A stretch of DNA of 64,000 nucleotides from a bacterium (GTDB lineage Bacteria; Bacteroidota; Ignavibacteria; Kapaibacteriales; UBA2268): the NCBI GenBank assembly GCA_024711295.1, contig JANJTB010000005.1:1-64000 (forward strand). The letters are read 5' to 3'. Of the stretch, positions 9,402 to 18,461 are shown piece after piece (positions within the stretch are counted from its first letter, which is position 1; each line of letters opens with the position of its first letter). The notes below the pieces were generated by a model. It saw nothing but the letters and a program-made list of their open reading frames with translations. It searched no databases and was not told the origin of the DNA. The position numbers and the translations under genes were made by a program.

Positions 9402-9926
9402 ATGCAAAGAGTTATTAAATATACATTTCTTTTGGTTGTGTCAGTAATTATTGCTTCCTGTTCCGATACAGGAAATAATGTAACTGCAGAAAAAATGACC
9501 ATCCAACAGCTCGCTGTTACACCTGGTTATACTTGGTTTAATTTTGAGTTCAATCAATATACCCCAGACTCCTTTGCAATAACAGAAATAAAGAAAGAGT
9601 ATAATGCTGATGCACATAGTTTTGTGATTTTTGCAAAACCTTCATGTTCTTGTCCCGGAAAGCACAAACAAACTCCCGAGTTTGTCAAAACTTTAGATTT
9701 ATCGCAAATTCCTATGGATAAATGCCAGATTTATTCAATGGCATCAGTCAGCAATAATCATCCATTCAAGGGAGCTATCGAAATTAAGGAACTTCCTACA
9801 ATCGTGGTTCTCAAAAATGGTGTTCCTGTATTTTCTGTGACTGACACACTAAATAGTCTGAATGATAACAATCCAAATAATCCTATGACAATCGAGCAAA
9901 CCCTGATAATGGGTTTGATGAAATAA
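9402..9926 (+). CDS. Thioredoxin-like lipoprotein
   Basis: 174 residues from ATG 9402 (GTGGAG lies upstream; the GTG at 9390 is part of this site). Lipoprotein signal with lipobox IASC (Cys20). The domain has HSFVIFAKPSCSCPGKHKQTPEF, where a CSCPGKH motif takes the place of a thioredoxin CxxC, and a conserved cis-Pro loop ELPTIVVLKNGVPVF. Spacing fits a thioredoxin fold, so a redox or copper-handling role in the periplasm is possible, but the Cys pattern (C-x-C) is not the standard active site. Followed after 11 bases by the EVE gene. Confidence 0.7.
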   Translation: MQRVIKYTFLLVVSVIIASCSDTGNNVTAEKMTIQQLAVTPGYTWFNFEFNQYTPDSFAITEIKKEYNADAHSFVIFAKPSCSCPGKHKQTPEFVKTLDLSQIPMDKCQIYSMASVSNNHPFKGAIEIKELPTIVVLKNGVPVFSVTDTLNSLNDNNPNNPMTIEQTLIMGLMK

Positions 9927-9937
9927 CCGGAGGTAAT

Positions 9938-10342
9938 TTGGCTTATTGGCTGGTGAAAACAGATCCCGATTCTTATTCATGGGATAATTTAGTTAAAGAT
10001 AAAAAAGTAGTGTGGGATGGTGTTCGTAATTATCAAGCACGTAACAACCTGATGAAGATGCTCATTGGTGATGAAGTGCTTGTTTATGAGAGTCAATCAC
10101 CTAAAATTGTTACTGGCATTACAACAGTAACCAAAGAGTATTTTCCTGATCCTACAACTGAAGATAATGCTTGGGTTGCTGTTGAACTTAAATTCAAGAA
10201 ATCTTTCAAAAAGCATGTTTCACTCGAAGATATTAAATCACTGCCCGAGCTTGGAAACATTGCCCTGATACGCCAAAGTAGATTGTCAGTTATGCCGCTT
10301 ACTGCTGATGAATTTGAAATAATTTGCAGTATGGGCAAGTAG
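9938..10342 (+). CDS. EVE domain protein
   Basis: 134 residues, the usual length of a stand-alone EVE domain (PUA-like fold; the human relative THYN1 binds modified DNA bases). It begins AYWLVKTDPDSYSWDNL with VVWDGVRNYQARNNLMKM, the diagnostic opening, then GDEVLVYES and the C-terminal SLPELGNIALIRQSRLSVMPL. The start must be TTG at 9938, because AYWLVKTDP is the conserved N-terminus; GGAGG lies 7 bases before it. Its role here is unknown; EVE proteins often accompany DNA modification or RNA processing. Its stop overlaps the next gene region closely, so the genes may be co-transcribed. Confidence 0.93.
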   Translation: MAYWLVKTDPDSYSWDNLVKDKKVVWDGVRNYQARNNLMKMLIGDEVLVYESQSPKIVTGITTVTKEYFPDPTTEDNAWVAVELKFKKSFKKHVSLEDIKSLPELGNIALIRQSRLSVMPLTADEFEIICSMGK

Positions 10343-10344
10343 TA

Positions 10345-12306
10345 ATGTACAAAAATCCGCTTTGGACACCTGATGATAATTATGTTCATAATTCAAATAT
10401 GGACAAGTTTCGATTGCATGTAAATGAAAAATACAAGCAAAACTTAAATAATTATCATGATTTATATCAATGGTCTATTGATTATCCTGCAAATTTCTGG
10501 CAAACCTTGTGGGAATATTTTGATGTTATTTATTCAAAGAAATTTAGCAATGTACTAAGTACTAAAGACACAAGTAAATCTTATGATGATATTACTAATT
10601 ACAAGTGGTTCGAAGGTGCTAAACTGAATTTTGCAGAGAATTTACTAAGGTTTGATGATGACGAAATCGCAATAATTTATACTTCCGAAAACTCACCAAC
10701 AATCAGAATTACATACAGTGAACTTAATGAAAAGGTTGCAAAATTTGCCAGAGGCCTTAAAGATGCCGGAGTAAGTGTAGGAGATAGAGTTGCAGGATTT
10801 GTGACCAACAGACCCGAAGCTGTAATTGCTATGCTTGCAACTGTTTCAATTGGTGCAATTTGGACATCAACGTCACCTGACTTTGGAGTTCAAGGGGTAT
10901 TAGATCGCTTCTCACAGGTCAAACCAAAGATTTTATTGGCTGTAGATGGCTATAGATATAGTGGAAAGATTTTTGATTCATTAAAAATAGTAGAACAAAT
11001 TTCTTCCAACATTCCTTCTATTGAAAAAATTATTGTTGTGAATCAAATTGGTATGGAATTACCACATTATGATAAATATATCTCATACGATTTGTTTATT
11101 GATAATAACGAGAATATACTGAAATTTGAACAATTAGATTTTGACCATCCGGTTTATATCATGTATTCATCAGGGACAACAGGTGTTCCGAAATGTATAG
11201 TTCACGGTGCAGGGGGCACTTTGCTTCAGCATTTAAAAGAGCTTGTACTTCATACGAACCTAACCGATGCTGATACAATATGTTATTTTACTACTTGTGG
11301 CTGGATGATGTGGAATTGGCTTGTTTCATCATTGGCAACAGGTGCTACAGTACTTTTATTTGATGGAAGTCCCGCTTACCCAGATATAGAAATCTTGTGG
11401 AAGACCATACAGGATGAGAAAATCAGTATATTTGGCACAAGCCCAAAATATTTGAGTTCGGTCGAGAAAGCCGGCTTTGTACCAAAAGAAAAATATAATC
11501 TTGAATCATTGAAGGTTGTTCTTTCGACAGGCTCACCACTTAGCTCTGAGAATTTTGAATGGGTTTATAGGAATATTAAAAGTGATATTCAGTTATCATC
11601 AATATCGGGTGGCACTGATATTATCTCCTGCTTTATGTTAGGAAATCCCACTTTGCCTGTATTTAGCGAAGAAATTCAATGCAGAGGTTTGGGTATGAAA
11701 GTACTTGCTTTTGATGATGATGCAAACTCAGTCATCAATGAAAAAGGTGAGCTGGTATGTACTCTACCTTTTCCATCAATGCCGGTATATTTTTGGGATG
11801 ATGAAGATGGCAGTAAATATCATGATGCATATTTTGATCATTACCCCGGTATATGGAGGCATGGTGATTTTATTAAAATCACCGAAAATGGCGGAATTAT
11901 TGTATATGGCAGAAGTGATGCCACATTAAATCCGGGTGGAGTAAGGATTGGTACATCAGAGCTATACAGAGTTGTTGAGTCTATAGATGAAATTAATGAC
12001 TCACTTGTAATAGGTTACCCCAAAAATAATGATGTAGATGTAGTCCTTTTTGTTGTGACAAAAACTGATGTAGTTTTCAGCAGTGAATTAGTTGACAAAA
12101 TTAAATCTACAATCAAATCATCTCTGACACCAAGGCATATACCGTCACAAATATTCAATATTAGCGAAGTTCCACATACTCTTAACGGCAAAAAGGTAGA
12201 ACTCGCTGTTCTTAAAACTCTTCTAGGAGAAGAGGTGAAAAACAAAGCATCGCTGGCAAATCCTCATTCTCTTGATCAGTTTGTGAATTTGAGAGAAAAA
12301 CTCTAA
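10345..12306 (+). CDS. Acetoacetyl-CoA synthetase
   Basis: Activates acetoacetate to acetoacetyl-CoA with ATP (AMP-forming acyl-CoA synthetase superfamily), feeding ketone bodies into lipid or central metabolism. 653 residues, typical for AacS. N-terminal LWTPDDNYVHNSNM... matches the family cap; the P-loop-like motif YSSGTTGVPK is at about 272, followed by FTTCGWMMWNW. The ATP-binding HGDF is at about 505, with YGRSDATLNPGGVRIGTSELY. The acylation-state lysine lies in TLNGKKVELAV near 613. The start is ATG 10345, two bases after the preceding stop; an upstream in-frame TTG is not supported. High confidence for the family; acetoacetate specificity is inferred from overall similarity. Confidence 0.93.
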   Translation: MYKNPLWTPDDNYVHNSNMDKFRLHVNEKYKQNLNNYHDLYQWSIDYPANFWQTLWEYFDVIYSKKFSNVLSTKDTSKSYDDITNYKWFEGAKLNFAENLLRFDDDEIAIIYTSENSPTIRITYSELNEKVAKFARGLKDAGVSVGDRVAGFVTNRPEAVIAMLATVSIGAIWTSTSPDFGVQGVLDRFSQVKPKILLAVDGYRYSGKIFDSLKIVEQISSNIPSIEKIIVVNQIGMELPHYDKYISYDLFIDNNENILKFEQLDFDHPVYIMYSSGTTGVPKCIVHGAGGTLLQHLKELVLHTNLTDADTICYFTTCGWMMWNWLVSSLATGATVLLFDGSPAYPDIEILWKTIQDEKISIFGTSPKYLSSVEKAGFVPKEKYNLESLKVVLSTGSPLSSENFEWVYRNIKSDIQLSSISGGTDIISCFMLGNPTLPVFSEEIQCRGLGMKVLAFDDDANSVINEKGELVCTLPFPSMPVYFWDDEDGSKYHDAYFDHYPGIWRHGDFIKITENGGIIVYGRSDATLNPGGVRIGTSELYRVVESIDEINDSLVIGYPKNNDVDVVLFVVTKTDVVFSSELVDKIKSTIKSSLTPRHIPSQIFNISEVPHTLNGKKVELAVLKTLLGEEVKNKASLANPHSLDQFVNLREKL

Positions 12307-12376
12307 TTTTGTAAAATATTAATTCGGTTTTCTGTTGCATTACATTCAAAATCAAAATATACTTATTAATTCCGAA

Positions 12377-13180
12377 ATGAAAATTGATGTTGACTCAAGT
12401 TCACATTCATTAGTCTTTCGTAGAAAATATAAAATTTCTGACCCTAAATTCAGCATAATAGTACCTGTTTATCAGGAAGAAAAAATTATTGAATCTCATC
12501 TAAAGCTATTTAGCGAAGATTTGAAAGAAAAGTATAATTTCGAACTAATAGTCAGTGATGGTGGCAGCACTGATAACACTGTAAGTATAGCACAGCATTA
12601 TGCTGATATTGTTGTCATACATAACAATTCTTCGAGGCAAACAATATCTCAAGGGCGCAACAGAGGAGCAGATTATGCTTCGGGGGAGGTTCTATGTTTT
12701 TTGAATGTTGATTCATTCCCTGCAGATTTAATTGATTTTTTAAATATTTTAAAGGATTTTACATATCAAAATGGTGTGTACAACTCCATTGGTGCTTTGG
12801 CAAGTTACGTTAGCGGTTTCCCCGAAGAAGTAATTTTGAAGGATAAAATATTCTATACAATACACAACAATTACGTGCATTTGCTGAATATCATCGGACT
12901 TGGAATGGGTAGGGGTGAGTGTCAGATAGTCAGGAAAGAGATTTTTAATAGAGTAAACGGATACAATGACAATATTGCAGCAGGCGAGGACTTTGATTTA
13001 TTCAGAAGAATATCAAAAATTGCAAAGATAAAATTTGACAGGAATTTGCATGTATATGAGTCACCGCGTAGATTCAGAAAGTATGGTTATATCAAAACGA
13101 TTTTCTTTTGGCTTATGAACTCCCTAACAGTATGGTGGTTTGGCAAATCCGTTTCTAAGGAGTGGGAAGCTGTTAGGTGA
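12377..13180 (+). CDS. Family 2 glycosyltransferase
   Basis: 267 residues from ATG 12377; the frame is open from TTG 12335, with no ribosome site for either. GT-A fold features: FSIIVPVYQEEKIIESHL, LIVSDGGSTDNTVSIAQHY (DGGS nucleotide-binding), RNRGADYASGEVLCFLNVDSFP (DXS-type metal site), and NGYNDNIAAGEDFDLFRRI (the catalytic ED region). A hydrophobic C-terminal segment (IKTIFFWLMNSLTVWWFGKSVS) may anchor it to the inner membrane. Acceptor unknown; envelope polysaccharide or glycolipid synthesis is likely. It lies 70 bases after aacS, so it may be expressed separately. Confidence 0.9.
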   Translation: MKIDVDSSSHSLVFRRKYKISDPKFSIIVPVYQEEKIIESHLKLFSEDLKEKYNFELIVSDGGSTDNTVSIAQHYADIVVIHNNSSRQTISQGRNRGADYASGEVLCFLNVDSFPADLIDFLNILKDFTYQNGVYNSIGALASYVSGFPEEVILKDKIFYTIHNNYVHLLNIIGLGMGRGECQIVRKEIFNRVNGYNDNIAAGEDFDLFRRISKIAKIKFDRNLHVYESPRRFRKYGYIKTIFFWLMNSLTVWWFGKSVSKEWEAVR

Positions 13181-13193
13181 TAAATTAAAAAAA

Positions 13194-13222
13194 GGCGGGA
13201 AGTAAACCCGCCATTTTTTTTT
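13194..13222. terminator. Bidirectional terminator
   Basis: GGCGGG (13194-13199) pairs with CCCGCC (13207-13212), followed by T9 (13214-13222) and preceded by A7 (13187-13193). It can end the glycosyltransferase transcript on the plus strand and the CoA-transferase transcript on the minus strand. Confidence 0.9.
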
Positions 13223-13244
13223 ATAATGTTGAAAATTTACTAAT

Positions 13245-14438
13245 TTAGATAACTCCATCCATTTTCAGCTTTTCGATTTGCCCTGCATCATAACCCAATG
13301 ATTCTAAAATTTCATTAGTATGCTGTGATAATGTAGGTGGTGGTGTTTCGACCAATCCAGGAGTTTTGCTGAATTTTGCTGTTAAGTTAAACAGCTTAAC
13401 ATCTCCAACACCTTCTACATGTTTGGTGGTGAATGTTTTTCTATGCTCAATTTGATCTTGAGTAAGAGCTTCGTCAAGTTTCAGTATCGCACCCGAGGGG
13501 ATACCTGCGTTGTTTAGGGCTTCAACCCAATACTCTGTGGAACGAAGTTTTAGCTTTTCATTAATGTATGGAGTTAGAGCAAACCTGTTTCGCTTTCTAT
13601 CATCTCTAATTTTAAAACGAGCATCCTCTTTTAAATCGCTGAGTCCTAAAATATCAGCTAAATCTTCCCATTGCTCCTGTTTATTTGCGGCAATATTTAT
13701 GTAGCCGTCAGAGGTTTCAAATGTTCCTGAAGGTGCCGAACTGAAATTGTCATTGCCAAGCAACTCAGGATGCTGATTTCCAATCATTAGATTAGCTGCT
13801 ACCCAGCCCATAGTAGGCATTATTGAGTCGAGCAGTGCAATATCAACAGATTGACCTTCGCCGTGTCTCTCCCTGTAGAATAAAGCCGCCATAATAGCAA
13901 ATGCAGCATTGAGGCCGCCTACGGTATCGCAAACAGGGAATCCTGCTCTCAAGGGATTGAGAGTTTTATCGCCATTAACAGCCATTACACCGCTAAGCCC
14001 TTGAATAATTTGGTCGTAAGCAGGCTTGTATGCATCAGGACCGGTTTGACCAAAGCCGGATATTGCAACGAATATTATTCTTGGATTGATTGTTTTAAGA
14101 TTATCATATCCCAAGCCTAATCTATCCATCACACCGGGCCTAAAATTCTCGACTACAACATCTGCTGATTTTACTAATTCTTTGAAAATCTCTTTTGCTT
14201 TGTCAAGTTTTAGGTTCAATGTGAGTGACTTCTTATTTGCATTCTGAGCAATAAAGCTTGTACCCATAAGTTTCTTGTTGTATTCTGTTACACATCCGAG
14301 ATTGCGTGCCAAATCGCCTCCAACAGGGTTTTCGATTTTGATAACATCAGCCCCCAACAAGGACAAATGAAGTGTGGCAAATGGACCGGATAATACATTA
14401 GTAAGATCTAATACTTTTATTCCCTCAAGTAATTTCAT
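13245..14438 (-). CDS. CaiB/BaiF class III CoA-transferase
   Basis: Transfers CoA between carboxylic acids through an enzyme-bound anhydride. 397 residues, normal length. The N-terminal MKLLEGIKVLDLTNVLSGPFATLHLSLLGADVIKIE and VVENFRPGVMDRLGLGYDNL are diagnostic. The predicted catalytic Asp is D171 in FPVCDTVGGLNAAF, aligned with the Asp of formyl-CoA transferase. The C-terminal small domain carries PSGAILKLDEAL and the tail LGYDAGQIEKLK. The substrate cannot be read from the sequence. It is a single gene between divergent and convergent neighbours. Confidence 0.93.
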   Translation of the reverse strand: MKLLEGIKVLDLTNVLSGPFATLHLSLLGADVIKIENPVGGDLARNLGCVTEYNKKLMGTSFIAQNANKKSLTLNLKLDKAKEIFKELVKSADVVVENFRPGVMDRLGLGYDNLKTINPRIIFVAISGFGQTGPDAYKPAYDQIIQGLSGVMAVNGDKTLNPLRAGFPVCDTVGGLNAAFAIMAALFYRERHGEGQSVDIALLDSIMPTMGWVAANLMIGNQHPELLGNDNFSSAPSGTFETSDGYINIAANKQEQWEDLADILGLSDLKEDARFKIRDDRKRNRFALTPYINEKLKLRSTEYWVEALNNAGIPSGAILKLDEALTQDQIEHRKTFTTKHVEGVGDVKLFNLTAKFSKTPGLVETPPPTLSQHTNEILESLGYDAGQIEKLKMDGVI

Positions 14439-14663
14439 ATATTGTTTACCTTTTAAGTATAATACATATTTTTCAAAAAATTGTCTGAATCTGTTTACAA
14501 AAATAACTGTATTTTTTTCAAATTTATGTAATAAAGTTAAATTTTTGAGAGTAATTTTTGATGGCTATTGATATGAATGAACTTTATAATTCAAACAATT
14601 ATACGAGTAAATTATCGTTTCTATCTGTTTATAAAATATCAATATGATTATAAAGGGAATAAA

Positions 14664-16064
14664 ATGGCTAATCATCAATGTGATTTAGTAGTTATAGGTT
14701 CCGGACCCGGTGGATATGTAGCTGCAATCAGAGCATCTCAGTTAGGTCTGAAAACAATTTGTGTCGAAAGTGGTGATATTGGTGGTGTATGTCTTAATAT
14801 TGGATGTATTCCAACAAAAGCACTTCTCAAAAGTGCTGAGTATGCTCACTTTATGGGGCATGCAGACGAATTCGGTTTTAATTTTGAAAATTTAAAAGTA
14901 AATTACCCACAGGTAATAGACCGCTCGAGAAAAGTAGCCGGTCAGATGTCGAAAGGTGTAACCTCTTTATTCAAGAAATACAAAGTTGAGCATGTCACAG
15001 GTTGGGGCAAGCTTACAAAGTCGAAGACAGTTGAAGTATCCGATAAATCTGGTAAGGTAACTGATATAATAACAGCAAAGAATATTATAATTGCAACCGG
15101 TGCACGTCCAAGGTTATTCCCAGGGATTGAAGTTGACCACAAAAATATCATTACAAGTACAGATGCTCTATTAGGCAAGCATTTACCAAAATCAATAATT
15201 GTGATGGGTGCCGGTGCTATTGGTGTTGAGTTTGCGTACTTCTTCAATGCATTTGGAGCTGATGTTACAATCGTTGAATATATGGATAGAATTTTACCTG
15301 TTGAGGATGTAGAAGTTTCTAAAGAATTAGAAAGACACTTCCGCAAATCAAAAATAGATATTAAAACAAAATCAATGGTTAAGTCTGCTAAGAGTGTTAA
15401 AGGTGGAGTTGAGGTAACTATTGAATCAAATGGTAAGACAGAAGTTTTAAAAGCCGAGATGGCTCTCAATGCTATTGGTATTCAAGCAAATATCGAGAAT
15501 ATTGGTCTCGAAGATTTAGGTATAAATTTAGAGAAGGGCTTTATTAAAATTGATGATTATTGCAGAACAAATGTAGAAAATATTTATGCAATAGGTGATG
15601 TTGCAGGGGCTCCTTGGCTTGCTCACAAAGCATCTGCCGAAGCTGTTACATGTGCAGAATTCATTGCGGGGCACCATCCAAAACCTGTTAATTACAACAA
15701 TATTCCAGGCTGTACTTATTGCAATCCTCAAGTTGCAAGCGTTGGCTTGACTGAAGAGAAGGCAAAGGCTGCGGGCCATGAAGTAAAAATTGGTAAGTTC
15801 CCGTTCTTGGCAAGCGGAAAAGCTCATGGTATCGGTGAAGCAAAAGGATTTGTAAAGTTAGTTTTTGACGCCAAATACGGAGAGTTGCTCGGTGCTCACA
15901 TGATTGGTCCTGATGTTACCGAAATGATTGCTGAACTTGGATTAGCAAGACAGCTTGAAGCTACTGCCGAAACAATATTCAAAACTATTCATGCTCACCC
16001 AACCTTGAGTGAAGCTGTTATGGAAGCTGCTGCTCAAGCTTACGGCGAAGCAGTAAATATCTGA
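14664..16064 (+). CDS. lpdA: Dihydrolipoyl dehydrogenase (E3)
   Basis: FAD flavoprotein that reoxidises lipoamide of 2-oxoacid dehydrogenase or glycine-cleavage complexes with NAD. 466 residues from ATG 14664, with AAAGGGA about 8 bases upstream; 29 more in-frame codons lack homology. FAD site IGSGPGGYVAAIRA (11-24), redox pair C43/C48 in GGVCLNIGCIPTK, NAD site GAGAIGVEF near 181, second FAD motif YAIGDVAGAPWLAHKA, and the catalytic His/Glu in HAHPTLSEAV near 443-450. No E1/E2 genes lie beside it, so it is probably shared by several complexes. It ends before a strong terminator. Confidence 0.97.
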   Translation: MANHQCDLVVIGSGPGGYVAAIRASQLGLKTICVESGDIGGVCLNIGCIPTKALLKSAEYAHFMGHADEFGFNFENLKVNYPQVIDRSRKVAGQMSKGVTSLFKKYKVEHVTGWGKLTKSKTVEVSDKSGKVTDIITAKNIIIATGARPRLFPGIEVDHKNIITSTDALLGKHLPKSIIVMGAGAIGVEFAYFFNAFGADVTIVEYMDRILPVEDVEVSKELERHFRKSKIDIKTKSMVKSAKSVKGGVEVTIESNGKTEVLKAEMALNAIGIQANIENIGLEDLGINLEKGFIKIDDYCRTNVENIYAIGDVAGAPWLAHKASAEAVTCAEFIAGHHPKPVNYNNIPGCTYCNPQVASVGLTEEKAKAAGHEVKIGKFPFLASGKAHGIGEAKGFVKLVFDAKYGELLGAHMIGPDVTEMIAELGLARQLEATAETIFKTIHAHPTLSEAVMEAAAQAYGEAVNI

Positions 16065-16089
16065 TACAACTAATAAACTATATCAGAAT

Positions 16090-16120
16090 GCCCGATACTA
16101 TTCAGTATCGGGCTTTTTTT
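16090..16120 (+). terminator. Terminator of lpdA
   Basis: A perfect 10-bp stem GCCCGATACT (16090-16099) / AGTATCGGGC (16104-16113) with a 4-base loop and seven T (16114-16120), 25 bases after the lpdA stop. Confidence 0.95.
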
Positions 16121-16323
16121 CTTTCACTAATGTTGTGCAACTAATCTATGGCTAGTGTGTATTTGTGTTAAGAATAAATTAATTTTATTATCTGATTTGT
16201 GCGAAAATTTGTATATTTGAAATTCGGGTAAAGTTGATTTATTAAGATGTGTGATTATCAATCAGATAAAAGGAATGTTATGATTTTTTTCTCCAATTTG
16301 TGCACTTATTAAGAAATACATTA

Positions 16324-17106
16324 ATGATAATGCTTCAAACCTTAAATTTGATTGAAAAGCTACTCGAAAATTCAGAAGTTGCCTCTTTAACTGAGCTCGA
16401 AAACATGGAATTAATGAGCCGCTATGATACTAAATATATAATTAGTGTCAATCAGTTGGATTCTATTCTAGAAAAATTATTGGTAAAATACAAAGTATTG
16501 GAAATAAATAATCAAAAGCTATTTACTTATAATAACCATTATTTCGACACCGACGATAATTTATTCTACACTCAACATCACAATGGTAAAGCAAGCCGCT
16601 ACAAAATACGTTTCCGAAAATACCTTGATTCCGATTTATGCTTTTTCGAAATAAAACATAAATCAAATAATCTATTGACCAGCAAACGTAGACTTAAAGT
16701 AGAGAGTTCCACCGACAATATTTTTGGTGAAGCAGGCAATTTACTTACTAAAACTCTTGGATTGCATCCTGAAGATTTGAGTGGGAAATTAGATGTTGAA
16801 TATAATAGAATTACACTGTTAAATACAGGAATTTCCGAGAAAATTACTATTGATTTAAATATTAGATTCACTAGTAATTTAAATGAAGCCAGTCTGGGAG
16901 ATATTGTTCTGATAGAGGTAAAGCAAAAGCAACCTGATAACAAATCTTACTCGAAAGAAATTTTAAAAAGTATGAATATACATCCAATTTCCGGATTTAG
17001 TAAATACTGTATGGGTATGGTATATACCGAAAGTGTAATTAAATATAACAAATTCAAAAGAAAGCTGCTTTTAATTAATAAAATCAAAAAGGCGCAAGAT
17101 GGATAA
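16324..17106 (+). CDS. VTC domain (polyphosphate polymerase-like) protein
   Basis: 260 residues from ATG 16324 (ATG 16330 is also possible; TTG 16300 is unlikely). Triphosphate-tunnel-metalloenzyme fold of the VTC type, as in the yeast vacuolar transporter chaperone. Seen in order: MELMSRYDTKYII (Arg33, Lys37), YNNHYFDTDDNLFY, KASRYKIRFRKY (Arg96, Arg98), CFFEIKHKS (Glu109, Lys111), TSKRRLK, LDVEYNRITL, ITIDLNIRF, IVLIEVKQ (Glu/Lys) and SGFSKYCMGM. These basic and acidic residues line the tunnel in known family members. Cytosolic, with no signal peptide. In Vtc4 the domain makes polyphosphate from ATP; here the polymer or acceptor is not known. It overlaps the DUF4956 gene by 8 bases, so the two are translationally coupled, and it heads the surface cluster running to 23927. 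Confidence 0.88.
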   Translation: MIMLQTLNLIEKLLENSEVASLTELENMELMSRYDTKYIISVNQLDSILEKLLVKYKVLEINNQKLFTYNNHYFDTDDNLFYTQHHNGKASRYKIRFRKYLDSDLCFFEIKHKSNNLLTSKRRLKVESSTDNIFGEAGNLLTKTLGLHPEDLSGKLDVEYNRITLLNTGISEKITIDLNIRFTSNLNEASLGDIVLIEVKQKQPDNKSYSKEILKSMNIHPISGFSKYCMGMVYTESVIKYNKFKRKLLLINKIKKAQDG

Positions 17107-17755
17107 CGCACAGTTTTTCGGATTTAACCTAATCAACTACGATAACTTCATTAATCTTTTCTTCAAACTTATAGTAAATTTTATCTTTACTTTTGCATTA
17201 ACCTATGGGGTTTATTTTCGAGTCAGACAAAACAGATCTTACCTATTTACTCTGTTTATATCAAATTTTATAGTATTTTTTGTCTGTGTTCTTCTTGTTG
17301 ATTTATCTCTTAGTCTTGGATTTGCTTTTGGAATTTTTGCAATATTTTCAATTCTAAGATTTAGGACAACTACAGTACCTATCAAGGAAATGACCTACCT
17401 TTTTATATCGCTTTCACTTGCAATAATTAATTCTTTGTATAATTCACAAATCGGTATCATAGAATTAATTTTTGCGAATATGGTCATTGTTGCAACGGCT
17501 TATACATTGGAAAAAGCTTGGGTAAAGAATGAAAATGTCAAATATTTGATTTACGAAAAAATTGAAATGGTAAAGCCAGATAATCACCACTATTTATTAG
17601 AAGATTTGAAGAAAAGAACGGGACTGAATATTCACAGATTTGAAATTGGAAAGATTGATTTTTTGAAAGATACTGCAGAGCTGAGGATTTATTATTATTC
17701 TGATGATAACAAGCATTTTGTGAGAGAGGCCTCAAATGGTGATGATGATGATTAA
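17099..17755 (+). CDS. DUF4956 membrane protein
   Basis: 218 residues with about four membrane helices: roughly 20-42 (LFFKLIVNFIFTFALTYGVYF), 48-68 (LFTLFISNFIVFFVCVLLVDL), 70-86 (LGFAFGIFAIFSILRF) and 98-135. A cytosolic C-terminal domain follows (residues 140-218). The core GIFAIFSILRFRTTTVPIKEMTYLF is the characteristic DUF4956 segment. DUF4956 genes commonly sit beside VTC-domain genes, so a membrane partner, export channel or anchor for the VTC product is a reasonable inference; no activity is proven. It starts inside the end of the VTC gene, and its Asp-rich C-terminus is encoded by the GAT repeats that also supply the start of the next gene. Confidence 0.85.
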   Translation: MDNAQFFGFNLINYDNFINLFFKLIVNFIFTFALTYGVYFRVRQNRSYLFTLFISNFIVFFVCVLLVDLSLSLGFAFGIFAIFSILRFRTTTVPIKEMTYLFISLSLAIINSLYNSQIGIIELIFANMVIVATAYTLEKAWVKNENVKYLIYEKIEMVKPDNHHYLLEDLKKRTGLNIHRFEIGKIDFLKDTAELRIYYYSDDNKHFVREASNGDDDD

Positions 17756-18431
17756 CTCATCAAAATATATGATAAATTTTCTTGTACTTTGCTTTTTGCT
17801 TGCCACTTTATTTTTGTCTTCAATTGAATCATTAGCTAAACCTACTTATCCCATCGAAGATGGGCAGGATTGGGGAAGTATGCAGTTCAAAATCAGATTA
17901 ATTGATGACCTTGATCTTGAATTAGGGCAGGAGTTAAGGTATAACCAATATGGATCAAACTTTAATCAGTCAATATCAGAATTAGGATTAGCTTATAAGT
18001 ATCAAAAATTAAAATTCTCAATTTTTTATAGGTATAGATATAATTCAGATGAACAAGATGAGCAGGATGAACTTAATTTTTCAGTAAATTACAAGCCATT
18101 TTCAAAAAAAATTATACTTGCTTACAGGAGTAGATTTCAGTTCAGATTTAGAGACAATGAAGAAAATATCAATAACTTTCGGAATAAGCTGACTTTAGGT
18201 TACAAAATATCGGACTATCTGCAGCCATACTTAGCATCAGAATTGTATTACAGGTTTATGTCAGAAGATGGTGACAGAATCTCACAGGCAAGATTCGAGG
18301 TTGGGAATAATTTTGAACTAACCAGAAATATTGATTTGGAGTTATATTTTATGAGAGAGCAGGAATATAATCGGAATAAGCCAATACATTCCAATATATT
18401 AGGTTTTAATTTATCAATTAGATTGTTATAA
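17736..18431 (+). CDS. DUF2490 family outer-membrane beta-barrel protein
   Basis: 231 residues from ATG 17736, chosen because GAGAGG ends 6 bases upstream; ATGs at 17745, 17748 and 17769 are alternatives. The signal peptide ends near SLAKP. The mature protein opens with DGQDWGSMQFKIRLIDDLDLELGQELRY, then alternating strands with Arg/Tyr-rich repeats (IFYRYRYNSDEQ, AYRSRFQFRFRDN) and ends in a Leu-Ser-Ile-Arg-Leu-Leu strand. This is the DUF2490 pattern of porin-like barrels. It overlaps DUF4956 by 20 bases, which links it to the VTC-DUF4956 unit; I infer that it gives that system an outer-membrane component. Function not established. Confidence 0.8.
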   Translation: MVMMMINSSKYMINFLVLCFLLATLFLSSIESLAKPTYPIEDGQDWGSMQFKIRLIDDLDLELGQELRYNQYGSNFNQSISELGLAYKYQKLKFSIFYRYRYNSDEQDEQDELNFSVNYKPFSKKIILAYRSRFQFRFRDNEENINNFRNKLTLGYKISDYLQPYLASELYYRFMSEDGDRISQARFEVGNNFELTRNIDLELYFMREQEYNRNKPIHSNILGFNLSIRLL

Positions 18432-18461
18432 ATTTTTCAATTATTTTCTTAGGTACCAATT

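Noticed and set aside
14942-15469. Minus-strand frame of 175 codons inside lpdA
   Set aside because: It is the reverse of a strongly conserved enzyme gene and has no ribosome site or motif.
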